Shown: positions 47,356-59,834 of the stretch, piece by piece
Numbering within the stretch: the first letter of the stretch is position 1
How the letters are laid out: each line of letters starts with the position of its first letter
Source: Culex pipiens pallens
Lineage: Eukaryota; Arthropoda; Insecta; Diptera; Culicidae
Direction of reading: 5' to 3'
DNA length: 64,000 nt
Assembly (NCBI RefSeq): GCF_016801865.2
Contig: NC_068939.1
Coordinates: 154,138,240 to 154,202,239, forward strand
The notes under the pieces: model-generated
What the model was told of the DNA's origin: nothing
The model's input: only the letters and a program-made list of their open reading frames with translations
The model's database searches: none
Translations under genes and position numbers: made by a program

Positions 47356-47515
47356 GATTTGACCGAGATTAGGAGCGTTTGGTATGTCCACGCATCCTAC
47401 TTCCACTGTAGATTCTGTGAAATGTGATCCATTCTCCGAATCCTATATGCGGTAAACACAACACAGTAGGGCTGGCCACTTTAGTATTGTAATACATTTT
47501 TGGTTGGCACAGCAA
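47356..47515 (+). mobile_element. LINE-like 3' region, copy 1
   Basis: GGAGCGTTTGGTATGTCCAC and the following blocks (GATTCTGTGAAATGTG, CGCAGTAGG-like, GCAATACATTTT-like) recur in the same order at 59572-59700, where they belong to an insertion with target duplication and a pentamer tail. Here the tail is absent. Confidence 0.55.
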
Positions 47516-47656
47516 AAAATCCGATGGTAAAGGGACTCTGTTCTCTGCGTTACAACTTTGAACTTTATCGACTGTGCTAAAAACAATGTAAAAAAATGTG
47601 TAAAAAATTTACATTTCGGTCAAGTAGGTTTCCATACTGATGGGCTTAATATTAAA

Positions 47657-47736
47657 GGGTGTAATATTACACAGAATTTCATAAAATAATGCAAAATTTA
47701 TTTTACACCCAGGCCTTTCACATGCAGCTGGATTAC
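47657..47736 (+). repeat. Interspersed repeat, copy 2 (partner at 6254-6324)
   Basis: It shares GGGTGTAATATTACA at the left and CAGGCCTTT...GCAGCTGGATTAC at the right with copy 1, but has a longer centre. Non-coding. Confidence 0.6.
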
Positions 47737-48852
47737 TACTTTATTTCCTGTGTGTATATGTTAGACGTACCCATGCTATTTTTTACTTTATAAAAAATCA
47801 AAACTGGAACGTAACAAATTAATGTTGTAAATTTACCTCTTTTTCATGTAATTTTACCTAAATTTTGCGTGACGTTGTTTAACACAGAATTTAAGGCACT
47901 ATTACAAACTTTTTCTTAACAATTTTGATTTCAAACAGTAGTTTAATACTTCTTCTGAATTTGTGTCATAACCGTGTCACATCATTCCACTTTTTACACT
48001 GAAATGTAGGTAAAATTACAGGAAACTTTATTTCCTCTACATCAAACCAAATCAGATTTTTAAAGAATAAAATAAAAATTGAATTGATAAATAAATGATA
48101 TCTTAAAAATTTTTTTTTTTTTTTTGCAAATATAAGTTATTTTATGAAATTTTCAACAGCAAACTTTTCCAGCTTTAAAGGGTGAAGATTACCCTCCAAG
48201 TTCGTGCACTGGTTGTTACATATTTAATAGGCCAAAAACCTCTCCCCGTGTGTGTGTGTCACAGCCAGTCTTTCACTTGACATTTAACGAAACTTCCACC
48301 TGGGTGGGTACACAAGGCGTCTTTTTCAAGTTGCATGTTTTGGTTTTGGGTGAGCAACTCGACCGCGGAAAGCGAAATTATAGACCTTGGGTTGAAATTT
48401 TACTCAAAATTGCAGGGGGTGATGGGGTCAATGGAGGAGGTGAGGAGACCCATTTCGGAAATTATGGACAGCGCAGAGCAAAGAGTTTTTGGGAGGTTTT
48501 TCATTTCGGATACGGTTATGACTTATGACTTAATAGAGAATTGTGTGATTGTAGTGACTGAATGCCCTGCAAAAAGAGGGCCGGTTACGGAGGCAGTGCA
48601 CGTTAAAAGGGTAGGTAAACATTCAAAATGGTTATGGGGACTGATTTGAGGGCTTCGTATGTGGAGGTATTGTGTTTGTTTTTGTGTTGATCAGCTATGA
48701 ATAGAGCACACATTTCATTTGATTAATTAATTTACTTGAAATTACATTTCCAGATCGAAGTCCAGGTCACGAACAAGCTTCTGCAACAAAATTGATATTG
48801 ATTGGAAACGGAAGTCAGATTCCAAACTGTTTTACCTTTTGTCACTCTTACC
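47737..48852. other. AT-rich, then moderate sequence, nothing assigned
   Basis: Frames at 48250-48649 overlap each other and are not protein-like. GT-rich and T-run simple sequence is present near 48110 and 48250. Confidence 0.5.
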
Positions 48853-48860
48853 AACTAAAA

Positions 48861-50419
48861 CAGGGATGCTCAAAGTTTTTGGATGCCGGGCCAAATTTGA
48901 AGCTCAAATGAGCTTGCGGGCAAAATATATTAAATTGATAGTTAAAAAATGGCTTTAATTCATTTTAATGTAAAAGAATTTAAAATACATCTATCACTTG
49001 ATGTTTATTTTGTTAATTTCTGTTATTTTTGAACATTTTCGTTATCATTATTTTCCAGCAATTAGGCTGGTACAAATATTTTTAAAAGTTTTTGTCACCA
49101 CCCCCCCTTCAAAATTGGCCCGAAAAATCAGGGGGCAAAAAAATATTTTTACAATAAACTTCAAAATTTCAATGAAAATTCAAGTGCAACCAGCTGAAAT
49201 CAAATTAAAATACATTTTCCTGCGTTTAAAATCATTTTTAGCATGTTTGGGTTTATTAAAAAATCTTAAGGTTTTTTGAAAATTTTCGATGCAAAATCTT
49301 TTTTTTCGATACAATTTTTGATTTTGTCAGATCTTAGATTTTTGAAAACTAATGATTGCAAAACAACTGATCTAGTGTAAAATTTATTTTAAAACACTTT
49401 TTTCATTTAAATGTGAAGACTATGGCTTGTTATTTAAATTTTTATATTTTTTTATTTTTTTGCCCCCCCCCCCCCCCCCCCCCTTTGCATCGGCCTTAGG
49501 TCGATTCAAATATATTTAAAAAGTTTTTGACCCTCGAATCTAGCCATGGTCGAAGGGAGGCAAAAAAAGTAAAATAAATATAAATAAAAATTAAAATTAT
49601 AACATTGTCAACATTTCAATTAAAAAATAGCAAGAAAATGTTTCATACACTCGTACAGTTGTTTTGAAATCAAAATTTTCAAAAATGTAAGGTTCGACGA
49701 AAAAAAATTTAGCAGAAAATCTTGCTGTAATTTTTATTTAATTTTTTAAGGTTCAACATGATTATTAAATTAATATGAAATACTTACAGTTTTGCTATAA
49801 GGCTTCATCCATAAAGTATGTCACGCTAAAATCAGCCAAAATTTACCCAATGTCACACTCGCCCAGACCCCCTCTCCCCCCCTAGAGCGTGACATACTTT
49901 ATGGATGACGCCTTAGGCTGTTGCAAATATTTTTCAAAGTTTATGTCGCTTCCTTCAAAATTGGTTCTAAAAATCAGGGGCAATATTTTTTTTTTCATAA
50001 AACAGGAAAATTTTAATGGAAATAGAAGTCTTATCAACTCAAAACCCCTCGACTTCGGTCAGAGTCAAGGGATGTAAACTTCAAAAAATATTTGCAACGG
50101 TCTTATTACAGCATCTTCCTAAGTAAAAATGTTAACGACTTCATTATAATTTTGAGGATAGTTTCACTAACATTGAAAAGTGTAAAATTATTTCAATTAG
50201 GATCAAAAATTGATAAATCATTAGTTTTATATTAAGAGAAAATAAAAAAATATTGGCATTAACATATATAAAATAAACATTCATTTTAAAAACGTATAAA
50301 ATCACTTTACAAATGGTCAAAGGGCCATTTGACATGACCGTTCAAAGTGAGTCCGCGGGCCATGAAAAATCACTTCGAGGGCCACGTTTGGCCCGCGGGC
50401 CATACTTTGGTCACCCCTG
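48861..50419. mobile_element. hAT-type non-autonomous element, 1559 bp
   Basis: It starts CAGGGATGCTCAAAG and its complemented right end is CAGGGGTGACCAAAG. Both are followed by GGCC-rich subterminal sequence. A perfect 8-base duplication AACTAAAA flanks it (48853-48860, 50420-50427), diagnostic of hAT transposition. No transposase frame remains. The interior carries several copies of a GCAAATATTTTT-type motif, an 18-19 base C-run near 49465 and a nested MITE (49800-49913). Confidence 0.88.
49800..49913. mobile_element. 114-bp TA-flanked MITE nested in the hAT element
   Basis: The left end AGGCTTCATCCATAAAGTAT (continuing GTCACGCT) and the complemented right end differ at one of 28 positions. 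TA lies on both sides (49798-49799, 49914-49915). The near-identical ends suggest a recent insertion. Non-coding. Confidence 0.85.
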
Positions 50420-50427
50420 AACTAAAA

Positions 50428-52839
50428 GAAAAGGGTTTCTTTTGGACTGGATTCTTCTTAGTTTTTGTTACCAATATATTCATCCAGAAAGTGTTATGCC
50501 TTTAAAGTTTCAATAACAATAAAAAAACACATTTTTAACACTTCCATCATGCAACAACAAAATCCCACTTTCTTTGCTATTTTTCCAGGGCCAGTTTTCC
50601 AATTTTCAACCTCATCAGTCTCGAGACCACCTCGCTCCGGTAGCAAAATCGCAAATTTCCTTGGCACCTTCTCCACGAAGCCCATGCCATTAACTTAGTA
50701 CAAGCGTTAGTCACTTCGTTGCACTGCAAACGCTCGCACACGCTTACACAGAATGATAAATATGAGAGTTACTTTTATGATCATTGTTATTATGATTTAA
50801 TTTCCTCTCGCCCAGCGTGGAACGGGCGCACTTTTTCATCCAGCAGCTGCTGCGCTTTTCAGTGCATTTCACTTTCACTTATTTTCCGCTTAGTTTTTCA
50901 GCCAGTTCGTTCTGGGCCCGGGTTAATCTATCCAGTGTGGAAGCTAGCTGAACTTAGCTTAGTAAAATTATATTTTTAAATTATAAAACTATTATAAAAC
51001 CATGAGCTATTATAAAACCATGAGCTATTATAAAACTATGAGCAATTTTATGCTGAATAGAAACAATACTACCGTAAAAATGATCAAATTTTAAAATTGA
51101 TTCGTTTTTGCAGACCGACCCTTTCCTCCACCAAACAATTAAGGTTAGCCCAAGTCATAGAGCAGCAACTTTAGGCTGGGCGGAAAACTAAAACTGCACT
51201 TCGGGTTGCCACCGTCGTTGCTTAAAAAGAAGTCTGCTCCGTTTAACGAGCCCAATGAGGAAATCTTTTGTCGGGAACCACCTGGCCCAAAACGTCGTCC
51301 CGTTTACCTCACCCGCCAGCGAGACAAAGCGGGAAGGAAAATAAGTTTAATTAATGGTGTGTTTATAAAACTATAAAGCCGAACATTGTCTAATTAATCG
51401 CCGGCACCGGCGCGTTGCACAAGGAGCCGCGCTGCTTTCTTCTCAGCAGAGAGCAGCTACAACAAGAGCTATGGTAATTGGAGGTGAAATATTTCGCAAT
51501 TGATTGCAGTTTGGTGCGCAATAGCGCCGAAATGAGATAATTTGCCGCGGAATGCATTCCGGTGGCGGTGGAGGTGGTACGGGCATGTGCACGTCGATGG
51601 CGGTTACTTCATTCGGGATTGTGTGCCGAGATGAGCTATTATGGATGGGAAATTGAGAAAATAAAGTTAGTAATTATTGTACGTTGGAAGCTGTCATTTG
51701 ACTTTAACTGCATTTTAATTTAGAGGAAATTTTATAGAAAAAAACGCATTTATATGTCAGGAAAATGTGTTACAATAATTCTGATATTTTCACTGGATGA
51801 TGATGAACGCAATTTTTTTTAAATAACGAACGTTTTATGTAGTTATCGGAAAATTTGAACATTTCAAATAAGTTTTGAAATTCATGATGGAATGAAGTAG
51901 TGAGTAGACTTGACCCTCGGGGACACTTGATCCCAAGCCTATATCTCTTCAGCATGTGGGTAAAAAAATGTTTGGATTGAGTTACACACATTTTCCTAAC
52001 AAGTGCTGCAAAAAAAAAAACATCCACGAGATCTTCTTTCTTTGTTTTGATATGTGTAAAAAACATTTAAAATAAATTTAAAGAAAAATTTAACATGAAT
52101 TGTTTGATAAACTTATCAACTTCGAAACCCGTACGCATTTGTCGTTAAATTTATCGTCATACTATTTTTATTATCAGTTGTTTTAAAAAGTGCATTTAGG
52201 GAGACTTGGTCACATCACTTTTACAGTCACTGGAATCAGCCTAAAGATTAATTAATTGGTTTGTTTTTTTTTTTTTTTGTAAATGGATTCCTTTAATATA
52301 GTTGTGGATGACTAACTGCAATTTGAACCAATTTCAAATGTTTTGTAAACAAAAACTACCAGCTTTTGTGAACATGCTCAGTTTTGGTCTAAAAAAGAAT
52401 ATTTTAAGCTATTACAAATTTTATTTTGAACACAAACGTTAAGGTTTTATGTGAAACTGCTGTAACTTATAGAAAATCTAATATTTGGATGAAAAAGAAA
52501 CATTTTGCTTAAGATCTCTTTAAAATGGTGAAAGGGGGATCAATTAACCCCTAAATATTTTTCGAAGAGTTCATCTAATTAAATACCCATATCAACCAAA
52601 CATAGTTGAGTGATTGAGCTTTCACCTCATGCAAAACGTTCAAAGTTATGTGAGAAATTGACAGAGTTATGTGCGATACAAAAGGAGGGCATCATGTCTC
52701 CCCACTCTTCCCTATAATTTTCAAGAAATATCGTTTTTAAGGAACTTCAACGGAAAATTTTAGATGCTTTACACAAAACTATAAAAACCGTCGAAATTGA
52801 GTAAATCAAAAACTCGAAGATTATATATCTTTACTTTAT
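50428..52839. other. Non-coding, with an enhancer-like block at 51.3-51.6 kb
   Basis: No supported gene. At 50990-51050 ATTATAAAAC-CATGAGCT units repeat about three times. From 51340 to 51560 AT-hook/homeodomain-type words (TTTAATTAATGG, TCTAATTAATCG) alternate with GC-rich blocks, the texture of insect conserved non-coding elements. Function is inference. Confidence 0.4.
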
Positions 52840-52960
52840 TGAGCAGTTCTTTAGGATTTCGGTCATTCGATTTTTTTTTGTATTTTTCAATCCGACTGAA
52901 ACTTTTTTGGTGCCTTCGGTATGCCCATAGAAGCCATTTTGCGTCATTAGTTTGTTCATA
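52840..52960 (+). repeat. Interspersed repeat fragment, full version of the 12.1-kb piece
   Basis: It carries GAAACTTTTTTGGTGCCTTC, then GGTATGCCCATAGAAGCC and a GTTCATA end. The block recurs truncated at 12113 and diverged at about 60190-60260. Confidence 0.6.
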
Positions 52961-54454
52961 TAGTATGTAAAAAAAGTATTTACACCCCTTGGGTACTATG
53001 CACATATTGTGATGAAACATCTAAACAATTTAATGTTGACAGAAACCTAGTACTACGTTTTGTTCAGAAACTCATGCCAGACATTTTGCTACAAAAAGCT
53101 CATGAAAAGATGATTTCTATAAAAAGTTATATAACAAATACTATCACGAAAATAAAAAAAAAGGAAAAAAAAGTTTGTACACCTTTAAAAAAATTAACAT
53201 AAATAATGTTATTTGTTGACAAAATACCATAAATCCAGTCTCCCAATTCCAAATAGGCATCCTTGACTGATTAAAAAAATAATTTGGATTGAATATAAAG
53301 TTTACTAATTACTTAGTATAAAAGTTTAGATAACTCTGGAAATTCTATATAAAACTTATCTAAACTTAATTTTGCAAACTTTCAATTTAACTAAATGTCA
53401 ATATATTACCATAGAATTGCTAAATAAACATTCTGGAGTGGGTATAACATCGTTTTGGGGGTCTTTGTATCGGTAGAATAGATTTTTCGTTGGAATTTCG
53501 TACCAACCCGGAATTACGTCGTCGGAAAATCCGCCAGCATCCGAACCGGTCCACAATTCACAAGTCAACCTATGTAGCATCGAAAAGGGCATAAAATTTC
53601 CGATCTTTTGATACCCATACATCTAGGTTTTCTATAGAACCCACGTTTTTAAATACCTGGGCAAAAAGTAAGCTTGATCCACGAGAACAAAAATTACGAA
53701 AGCCCATACATTTTTAGCAGGTTGCTCAAACGAAACCATAACAACGTGTTTGCCTAGGTATTTTAAAACGTGGGTTTTATAGAAACCCTAGATGTTTGGA
53801 AATCAAAAGATCTGAAATTTTAGGCCCTTTCCGATTCCACATAGGTTGACTTGTGAATCGTGTACCGGTTCGGATGCCGGCGGATTTTCCTACGACGTAA
53901 TTCCGGGTTGGTACGAAATTCCAACGAAAAATCTATTCTATCGATACTAATACCCTCAAAACGGTGTTATACCCACTCAAAAATGCTTATGTAGCAATTC
54001 TATGGTAATATATTGACATTTAGTTGAATTGAAACTTTTCAAAATTTAGTTTAGTTAAGTTTTATATAGAATTTCCAGAGTTATATAAACTTTTATACTA
54101 AGTAGTTAGTAAACTTTATATTTAATCCAAATTATTTTCTTAATCAGTCAAGGAAGCCTATTTGGAGTTGAGAGACTGGATTTATGGTGATTTGTCAACA
54201 AATAACTTTATATAAGTTAATTTTTCGAAAGGTGTACAAACTTTTTTTGCACCTTTTTTATTTTTGTAATAGTATTTGTTATACAACTTTTTTATAGAAA
54301 ACATCTTTTTATGAGCTTTTTGTAGCAAACTGTTCGGCATGAGTTTCTGAACAAAACGTAGAACTAGGTTCCTGTCAAACTTAAAAATTGTTCCATGTTT
54401 CATCACAAAATGTGCATAGTGCCCAAGGGGTGTAAATACTTTTTTTACATACTG
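52961..54454. mobile_element. Tc1/mariner-type foldback element, about 1.49 kb
   Basis: The right end complement is CAGTATGTAAAAAAAGTATT and the left end is TAGTATGTAAAAAAAGTATT, with TA outside. Inverted arms extend inward for about 700 bases each and meet near 53700. The central 0.6 kb (about 53410-53995) is itself a palindrome with GC-richer sequence and may be a second element. A solo arm of the same family is at 7007-7433. No transposase. Confidence 0.8.
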
Positions 54455-54874
54455 TAAATTTTAGAGGACATAAAATGCCAACTTTTCAGAAATTTCTAGG
54501 TTGTGCAAAAAATCATTGACCGAGTTATAAATTTTTTTATCAATACCGCCACGAGGCCCACCCCTTTCTTATAGTATTTGAAAAATGATTCCATGTATTT
54601 TTTTATGACAATATCTATTTTTAGAACCACCCTAAGGCCGATGCAAATAATTCTCAAAGTTGTTGCCGTTTCAGCTCTGACCGGAATGATCAGGGTGGAG
54701 CGAAAAATGTAAAAAATAAGTTTACCATATGAATAGAAAATAGTATTTTGAAATGCGTTTTACCCTAGTTCTGTTTTTTTTATGACCATTAGTTTTCTAA
54801 AAAATGTAAGATAGGACGAAAACTAAACAATTCTTTTCTAAGAAAAACGGTTCTGCGGTGCTGTACATCGAAAA
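54455..54874. other. AT-rich spacer with one interspersed motif
   Basis: Contains AAGGCCGATGCAAATAATTC at about 54634, another copy of the motif listed at 29178. Otherwise non-coding. Confidence 0.55.
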
Positions 54875-54885
54875 TTAAAATCAAA

Positions 54886-55125
54886 GCGAAGTTGAATTTA
54901 TAGCTGTCGGCCACTATTGCTAGTACCAACCACTAGTGTCTTCCTTTTGTCTACAAGGACTTCGCCGCCCTGGGCTCCTAAGTGTATGAAAGTATGGCAC
55001 GGAGCGACGGCGCCGAATACCCATATTTACACAAAGAATTTTAGAGCGCCCGCCGCGGGATTCGAACCGGCAACCCCTGGATTGTGAGTCCAGTGTGCGG
55101 TCCGATTGATCCACACGGGCGGGAC
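54886..55125 (-). mobile_element. tRNA-derived SINE with 11-bp target duplication
   Basis: TTAAAATCAAA is present at 54875-54885 and 55126-55136, an exact target duplication. On the minus strand the insertion starts with a 75-base tRNA-like head (55121-55047) and continues with a body of about 160 bases ending near GCTATAAATTCAACTTCGC. No reverse transcriptase is present; it would depend on a LINE. Confidence 0.85.
55047..55121 (-). tRNA. tRNA-like head of the SINE (anticodon CAC by position; not a functional gene)
   Basis: A 7-bp acceptor stem (CGCCCGT with GCGGGCG), an anticodon stem CTGGA/TCCAG with loop CTCACAA, and a T-arm with B box GGTTCGAATCC fold into a full cloverleaf of 75 bases. 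There is one mismatch in the T stem. By position the anticodon would be CAC (Val), but the 5' base is C and the A box is degenerate. The target duplication encloses body and head together, so it is a SINE promoter, not a housekeeping tRNA. Confidence 0.55.
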
Positions 55126-55136
55126 TTAAAATCAAA

Positions 55137-55490
55137 CATTTAAAAAAAAAACTCAAACATGCTTAAAAATGATTCTAAAAACTGGGAAATGCATTTCAAA
55201 ATGCTTTCAACTGGTTGCACTTGAATTTCCGTTAAAATATTAAATTGTTTTGAAAAAAATATGTCTTGTCCCCATATTTTTCGGGCAAATTTTCAGACCT
55301 TTAGATAAATTTGGAACTACTTGAAAATTTAAAATTGAAAATTAATATTTTAACGAAAAAATTCATAAGCATCAACAAAATATTGTAAAGATCGGATAAA
55401 AGATATTTGACAGTATGTGCCATCACAAAATAACAAAAAATGTTTTCCATTAAATCATGAGCTCAACGCTTTTAACTTTTTCGTTGTAGG
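55137..55490. other. AT-rich spacer, nothing seen
   Basis: No element ends, RNA or coding signal recognised. Confidence 0.55.
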
Positions 55491-55492
55491 TA

Positions 55493-56137
55493 CAGTCATC
55501 CCACATATTCGGAACACCCACAAATTCGGAACACTTTTGTGATAATTTGTCAATAGCATGCCAAATGCATCTTTTCTGGCGACCCTACTATTTTTAGGAC
55601 CTTTATTTGGACATTCTTTTGCTATTTCACAAGTAAAAGTAGAACTTTTAGAACAAAAAGCTGCATTTCAAGACTGTTTTATCCAGAGCAGCAAAACACT
55701 GCCTCCAAATTGCATATTTCATAATTGTGGGATGTTATTGTGCCTCCCACAATTGTGGAACACCTGAATTTAACTAATATTTTCACAACAAAAGTTATCA
55801 GACCATTCATAAAACATAACTAAGCTTGAGTTTCGTTGGTTTCAGTGCGTGAAGTCATTATTTTGTAAAAAAATATGTTCTCATGGAGAGAACCAAAGTT
55901 TGTTTACATTCCTAAGAAAAAAGTGTTCCGAATTTGTGGATTTCAAGGGTAAAAGTTTTTCTTCAAAAACTCGATAAAAACGTTAAAATTTGCAGTTGTT
56001 CGATACAGCACTAGAAAGATCGCAAGAAAAGCTTTCAAATGAAGGTAAAAGCGAATCATTAAGTTCAAAAATCGATTTGCTATGATTTTTTGAACATTGG
56101 CCTATCTGTAAACTGTTCCGAATATGAGGGATGGCTG
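55493..56137. mobile_element. TA-flanked pogo/Tc1-like MITE, 645 bp
   Basis: The left end CAGTCATCCCACATATTCGG and the complemented right end CAGCCATCCCTCATATTCGG are inverted repeats, with TA outside (55491-55492, 56138-56139). Subterminal AAATTCGGAACACTTTT is repeated in inverted form near 55930. The frame at 55558-55767 lacks any known domain. Confidence 0.8.
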
Positions 56138-58937
56138 TATATTACATTTCATATTTCGAATTTAAATAAAAAGAACTGTGTAGGGACCACATATCTGTAA
56201 AAGATCATAGGAAAGACAAAATGTTAGCCAAATATAAAAACATAAATTTAGGGGAATCGGTCGATTTTAGTGCCTTGAGGATTATGTGGTTATGTTCCAA
56301 TTTTTAAAATAAGGCGTAGGAATTTGTTATTTTATGTAGTTGCATGTATTAGGCAGGACAATGACTGGGGTTTCAAAATAGGCCTAATACAGTCAGAAAA
56401 AAACAAACAAACTTATTTCTAATAAATAACTCAAATAAATGAATCCGTTTTCTATTTATTTTATATTATATTTTATTTTATTTTATTTATTTTTCTGGTT
56501 TCACCCCCGCTTTTCGATGATTTTCGTCTGTTGTAAAAAAACATAATAGTAGCAACAAGTTGCATACAACAAATCCCCTCTAGCAATGATTCAGCATAGA
56601 ACACATCCAAAAAAATATGAGTTTGTATGTCAGTCACTCAGTTTCAAAATATGTATTTGTAACATTTAGAATCTAATTCCTGACTAAGTAGAAGCTCCCT
56701 TTAAGTCGATTAAAAAAAAAACACGCAAACAATTTTAAGAACAAGTCCTTTCAGTGTGACAGGTCGCTATGACCAATAGATTCAAATGCATCTAAAGAGC
56801 TATGGTTGAAATCCTGGTTGAAACAAATTTATGTTGTTGTAGTGAGATGACATGTTGCTATCGTTTTTGTCATATGAATTGACATTCTTCGTTCAGGTGT
56901 ACACACAAGTTTGAATGTTCCACAACGGCACCACATCCCATCCTCTTCGCATTCCGTAATCAGAGCAGAACCAAGAACGCGTGTTTACGAGACACCCCCC
57001 GTCTCCAACCGCAACTTGCAAATCCAGCGACGTGACGGTAGGCAATAAAACCGACAACTGATGTGCTCATCTAAATTCATGCTTCGCAATATGTTGGAGC
57101 AAATTTAGGTGCAACCAGAAGATCCCGTAGGGTCGTCGCGCGTTCGCCACAACGCAAACCTAGACATAATCGTTTGTCATGGTACCATTCAATGCAAATC
57201 AGGCTCTTCACACACTGTGTAGGGGCCTTTTTTTTTGCTGATCTAAAGTCGCGCCGATTCCGACGGTCTGGAGAAGCTAGCGAGTTTCCTATAGGGACAG
57301 AGCGCCCCGATGGTCATCGCATCTACGCGGAGTAGAGAAGGTACCTTCAGGAACATGTAGCAGGTGAGAAAGAAGCGTGTGCGACGTGCGCGCAAGTGCA
57401 ATTGATGCAGTCGTTGAAGGTGCAAACTGCACACCTCTCTCGGGGGACTTGGTGAGGTCTGGACGCGCGAGTACTTCAGCGATCTAAACACACTTGAACG
57501 GTACACGTTTGCTGGTTTGTTTTGATGCTTTCTCGTGCGGAGACGTGCAAGTGTGCAAATATTTTCCACTCTTCAGGAGCTTACCGGAGCTTATGATACA
57601 GATCTGCACAGCGCGAATCGCAACGCAAATAAACTTGACCGTGTCTCTGCAGTGTCACTCGAGCTTGCCGGTTCCCACGGACGGTGGTGTAGGTCACAAG
57701 TTCGCGGTATTTGCCCAACTCCATTAATCTTGCGACGTTCCCAAAAACCATACAATTACAGCCGTCGCACCGCCCCGGTGTAGTTGCTTCATCCAACTCT
57801 CTCTCTCTCGAAACAGCAAGATAACCACCCCGTGTTAACCGATTCAATTAAAAGGTAATATTTCATTAGCATAATTACCATAATTGCGGCTGCCACCGCC
57901 ACACATTTAGCGCATTCTGGACCGTCTTGAAGCTTCCGGAATGCGGCCGAGGTTTCTACGCAGAAAGTTATGAATCACGTGGTACCCTGGGAAAAGACGG
58001 CCCCAACTAATCAGCACCTTGTTTGCCTGTTGTTTTATGAACTCTTATCGCGTCGGGGTCGTGCTCTGGGGTCCCATTGAAGAAAAAAAAACATTATTTT
58101 GGGCGAGGTTCCAGTCCGAGCTTCTTGATTGGTAAACCTTTTCCAACCCCTCCAATCGAATTTCCATTATCAAGTTTTAAGTAAATATTTTCGTTTATTT
58201 AGATTTATTGAGTTTAGCAAAAAAAAAAATTAGCTTGAGATATCTCGGAAACTCCAGTCCGACTTTCAATGTAAAAAAGTTAAACTTTTGCTAAACAAAT
58301 CTTATCTCTTCAATAAAAATATTTGAAATCTTATAGCTTGGTCTAGAATATGAAATGAGAAAAATTATAGATTTTTAGCCCTCTTCAAAAGTTAAGCTTA
58401 AAAAATATTTTTACACCATGATTTTACTTGAAAACGGTACATTTGAGCATAAAAAAAATCATTCTCATTCACATTCGCATGGAGATGGTGATCTTGACGG
58501 GTTGCAGACTGGATTTCGTCATGTATGTGTGATGAATACAGAGAAACATTTTTTTACTCAGTGGCGTTACGCTTTTTTGTTTCGTAGATTTCTCTTTAAC
58601 CATACAATATCTTTACAATTTTAAAAAAACCTTTTGTTGATCTGAACAAAACCTTCAAATAACTTTTAAAACATTGCAAAAATGTTGCGTCGTTCCTGAG
58701 AAATCGACAAATTAGTAAAATGTAACGCACCGCGTAAAAAGAGGTTTACCTGTATCCAGTCCAGGATGCTTGGAAATTGATTAAAAGGAATTAAAACCAA
58801 TTCTATCACGACAGGATAGCCAGCACCATGAAAGCCATACAAAAATCACGTTATATCTCCCAAACCAGATTTGGCACCCTCATGTACTATGACTTAAAAA
58901 AATATTTTTCCCCACAAATATTAAAATAAAAATAGTT
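56138..58937. other. Non-coding; GC-richer block at 56.9-58.1 kb
   Basis: Frames at 57243-57847 overlap on both strands and carry no recognised domain. Around 57840-57960 AATTAAAAGGTAATATTTC-type AT words adjoin a GC-rich stretch, possibly regulatory. T-, A- and TTTTA-rich simple sequence lies near 56450-56500. Confidence 0.4.
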
Positions 58938-58956
58938 ATTTGGAAATTTAACTTTT

Positions 58957-59834
58957 TTTTTTTTTTTTGGATCGCAGCAACCGTGCGCGAAGTCGGAAGC
59001 GAAAATTTTTAGCTGTCGTTTTTTCACCCATTTTTTTTTGTAAAAAAAAAAGTATTTTAACATTATGAAGATCAACGCAAAATTTCTGATGATGACCAGT
59101 GGAAGTTTTGGAAGCGGAGCTTTCGCGATTATCTGGACCAGCTCAATTCCTCAAGTGTCGTCGTCGGAATCTGGCAGTTTTGGCCAGATGAGGTCTGCGG
59201 TTCGGGCCCCCCTAGCTGCAGCTAGGTGGAGATATTCGGAGTTAAGGAACACTTCCACTTCATTCGATCGGCCTGTTTTTTTTCATCAAGAATTTGGGAT
59301 CTGACGATCGGGACCCCAACCACCTGGCTGTGTCTTTTGAAGATTTGCTGTTCCTTGGTGAGAGCTTTCCATCATTATTTGCTATTTGACTATTTTCCCA
59401 TTTATTATAATATAATATTATAAATTAAATAACCCTCCTACCCCTTTCTCACTTTCCCATTCCCCAATCCCAATTTCCCCAACCCCAATTTTCCCATTTC
59501 CACTTCCCCCGTAAAAATATAAATAATTGCCAATTTACACTGACACACCACATCCAACTTATTCGGAGCGTTTGGTACGGTATGTCCACGCATCCTTCCT
59601 CCCCTGATGATTCTGTGAAATGTGGTCCGTTCACAGAATCTGTCTCTGCGGTTAATGCAACGCAGTAGGCCTGGCCGCTTTAATTTTTGCAATACATTTT
59701 CGGGGTAACTCGGATGTACTGCAATTATTACTATTGACAAGAAAGAACTTGGGGCGTAATCTAACCACAAGTTCTTCCAGGATGCTTTCTTCGGACTGGC
59801 TGCGCTTGTGTTCGATTAGATTAGATTAGATTAG
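58957..59834 (+). mobile_element. Internally deleted LINE-like insertion with (GATTA)n tail
   Basis: A 19-base word, ATTTGGAAATTTAACTTTT, lies at 58938-58956 and again at 59835-59853, a long target duplication typical of target-primed reverse transcription. The insert ends in GATTAGATTAGATTAGATTA. Its 3' part matches 47356-47515. Its 5' part contains a short open stretch reading DDDQWKFWKRSFRDYLDQLN (about 59087-59146). No reverse transcriptase is encoded, so only 5' and 3' portions remain. Confidence 0.7.

Noticed and set aside
55047..55121. Functional tRNA-Val gene
   Set aside because: The cloverleaf is complete, but the target duplication encloses it together with a SINE body, and A box and 5' base are atypical.
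57243..57847. Frames of 77-108 codons on both strands
   Set aside because: Mutually overlapping and unrecognised; no start context or splice support.
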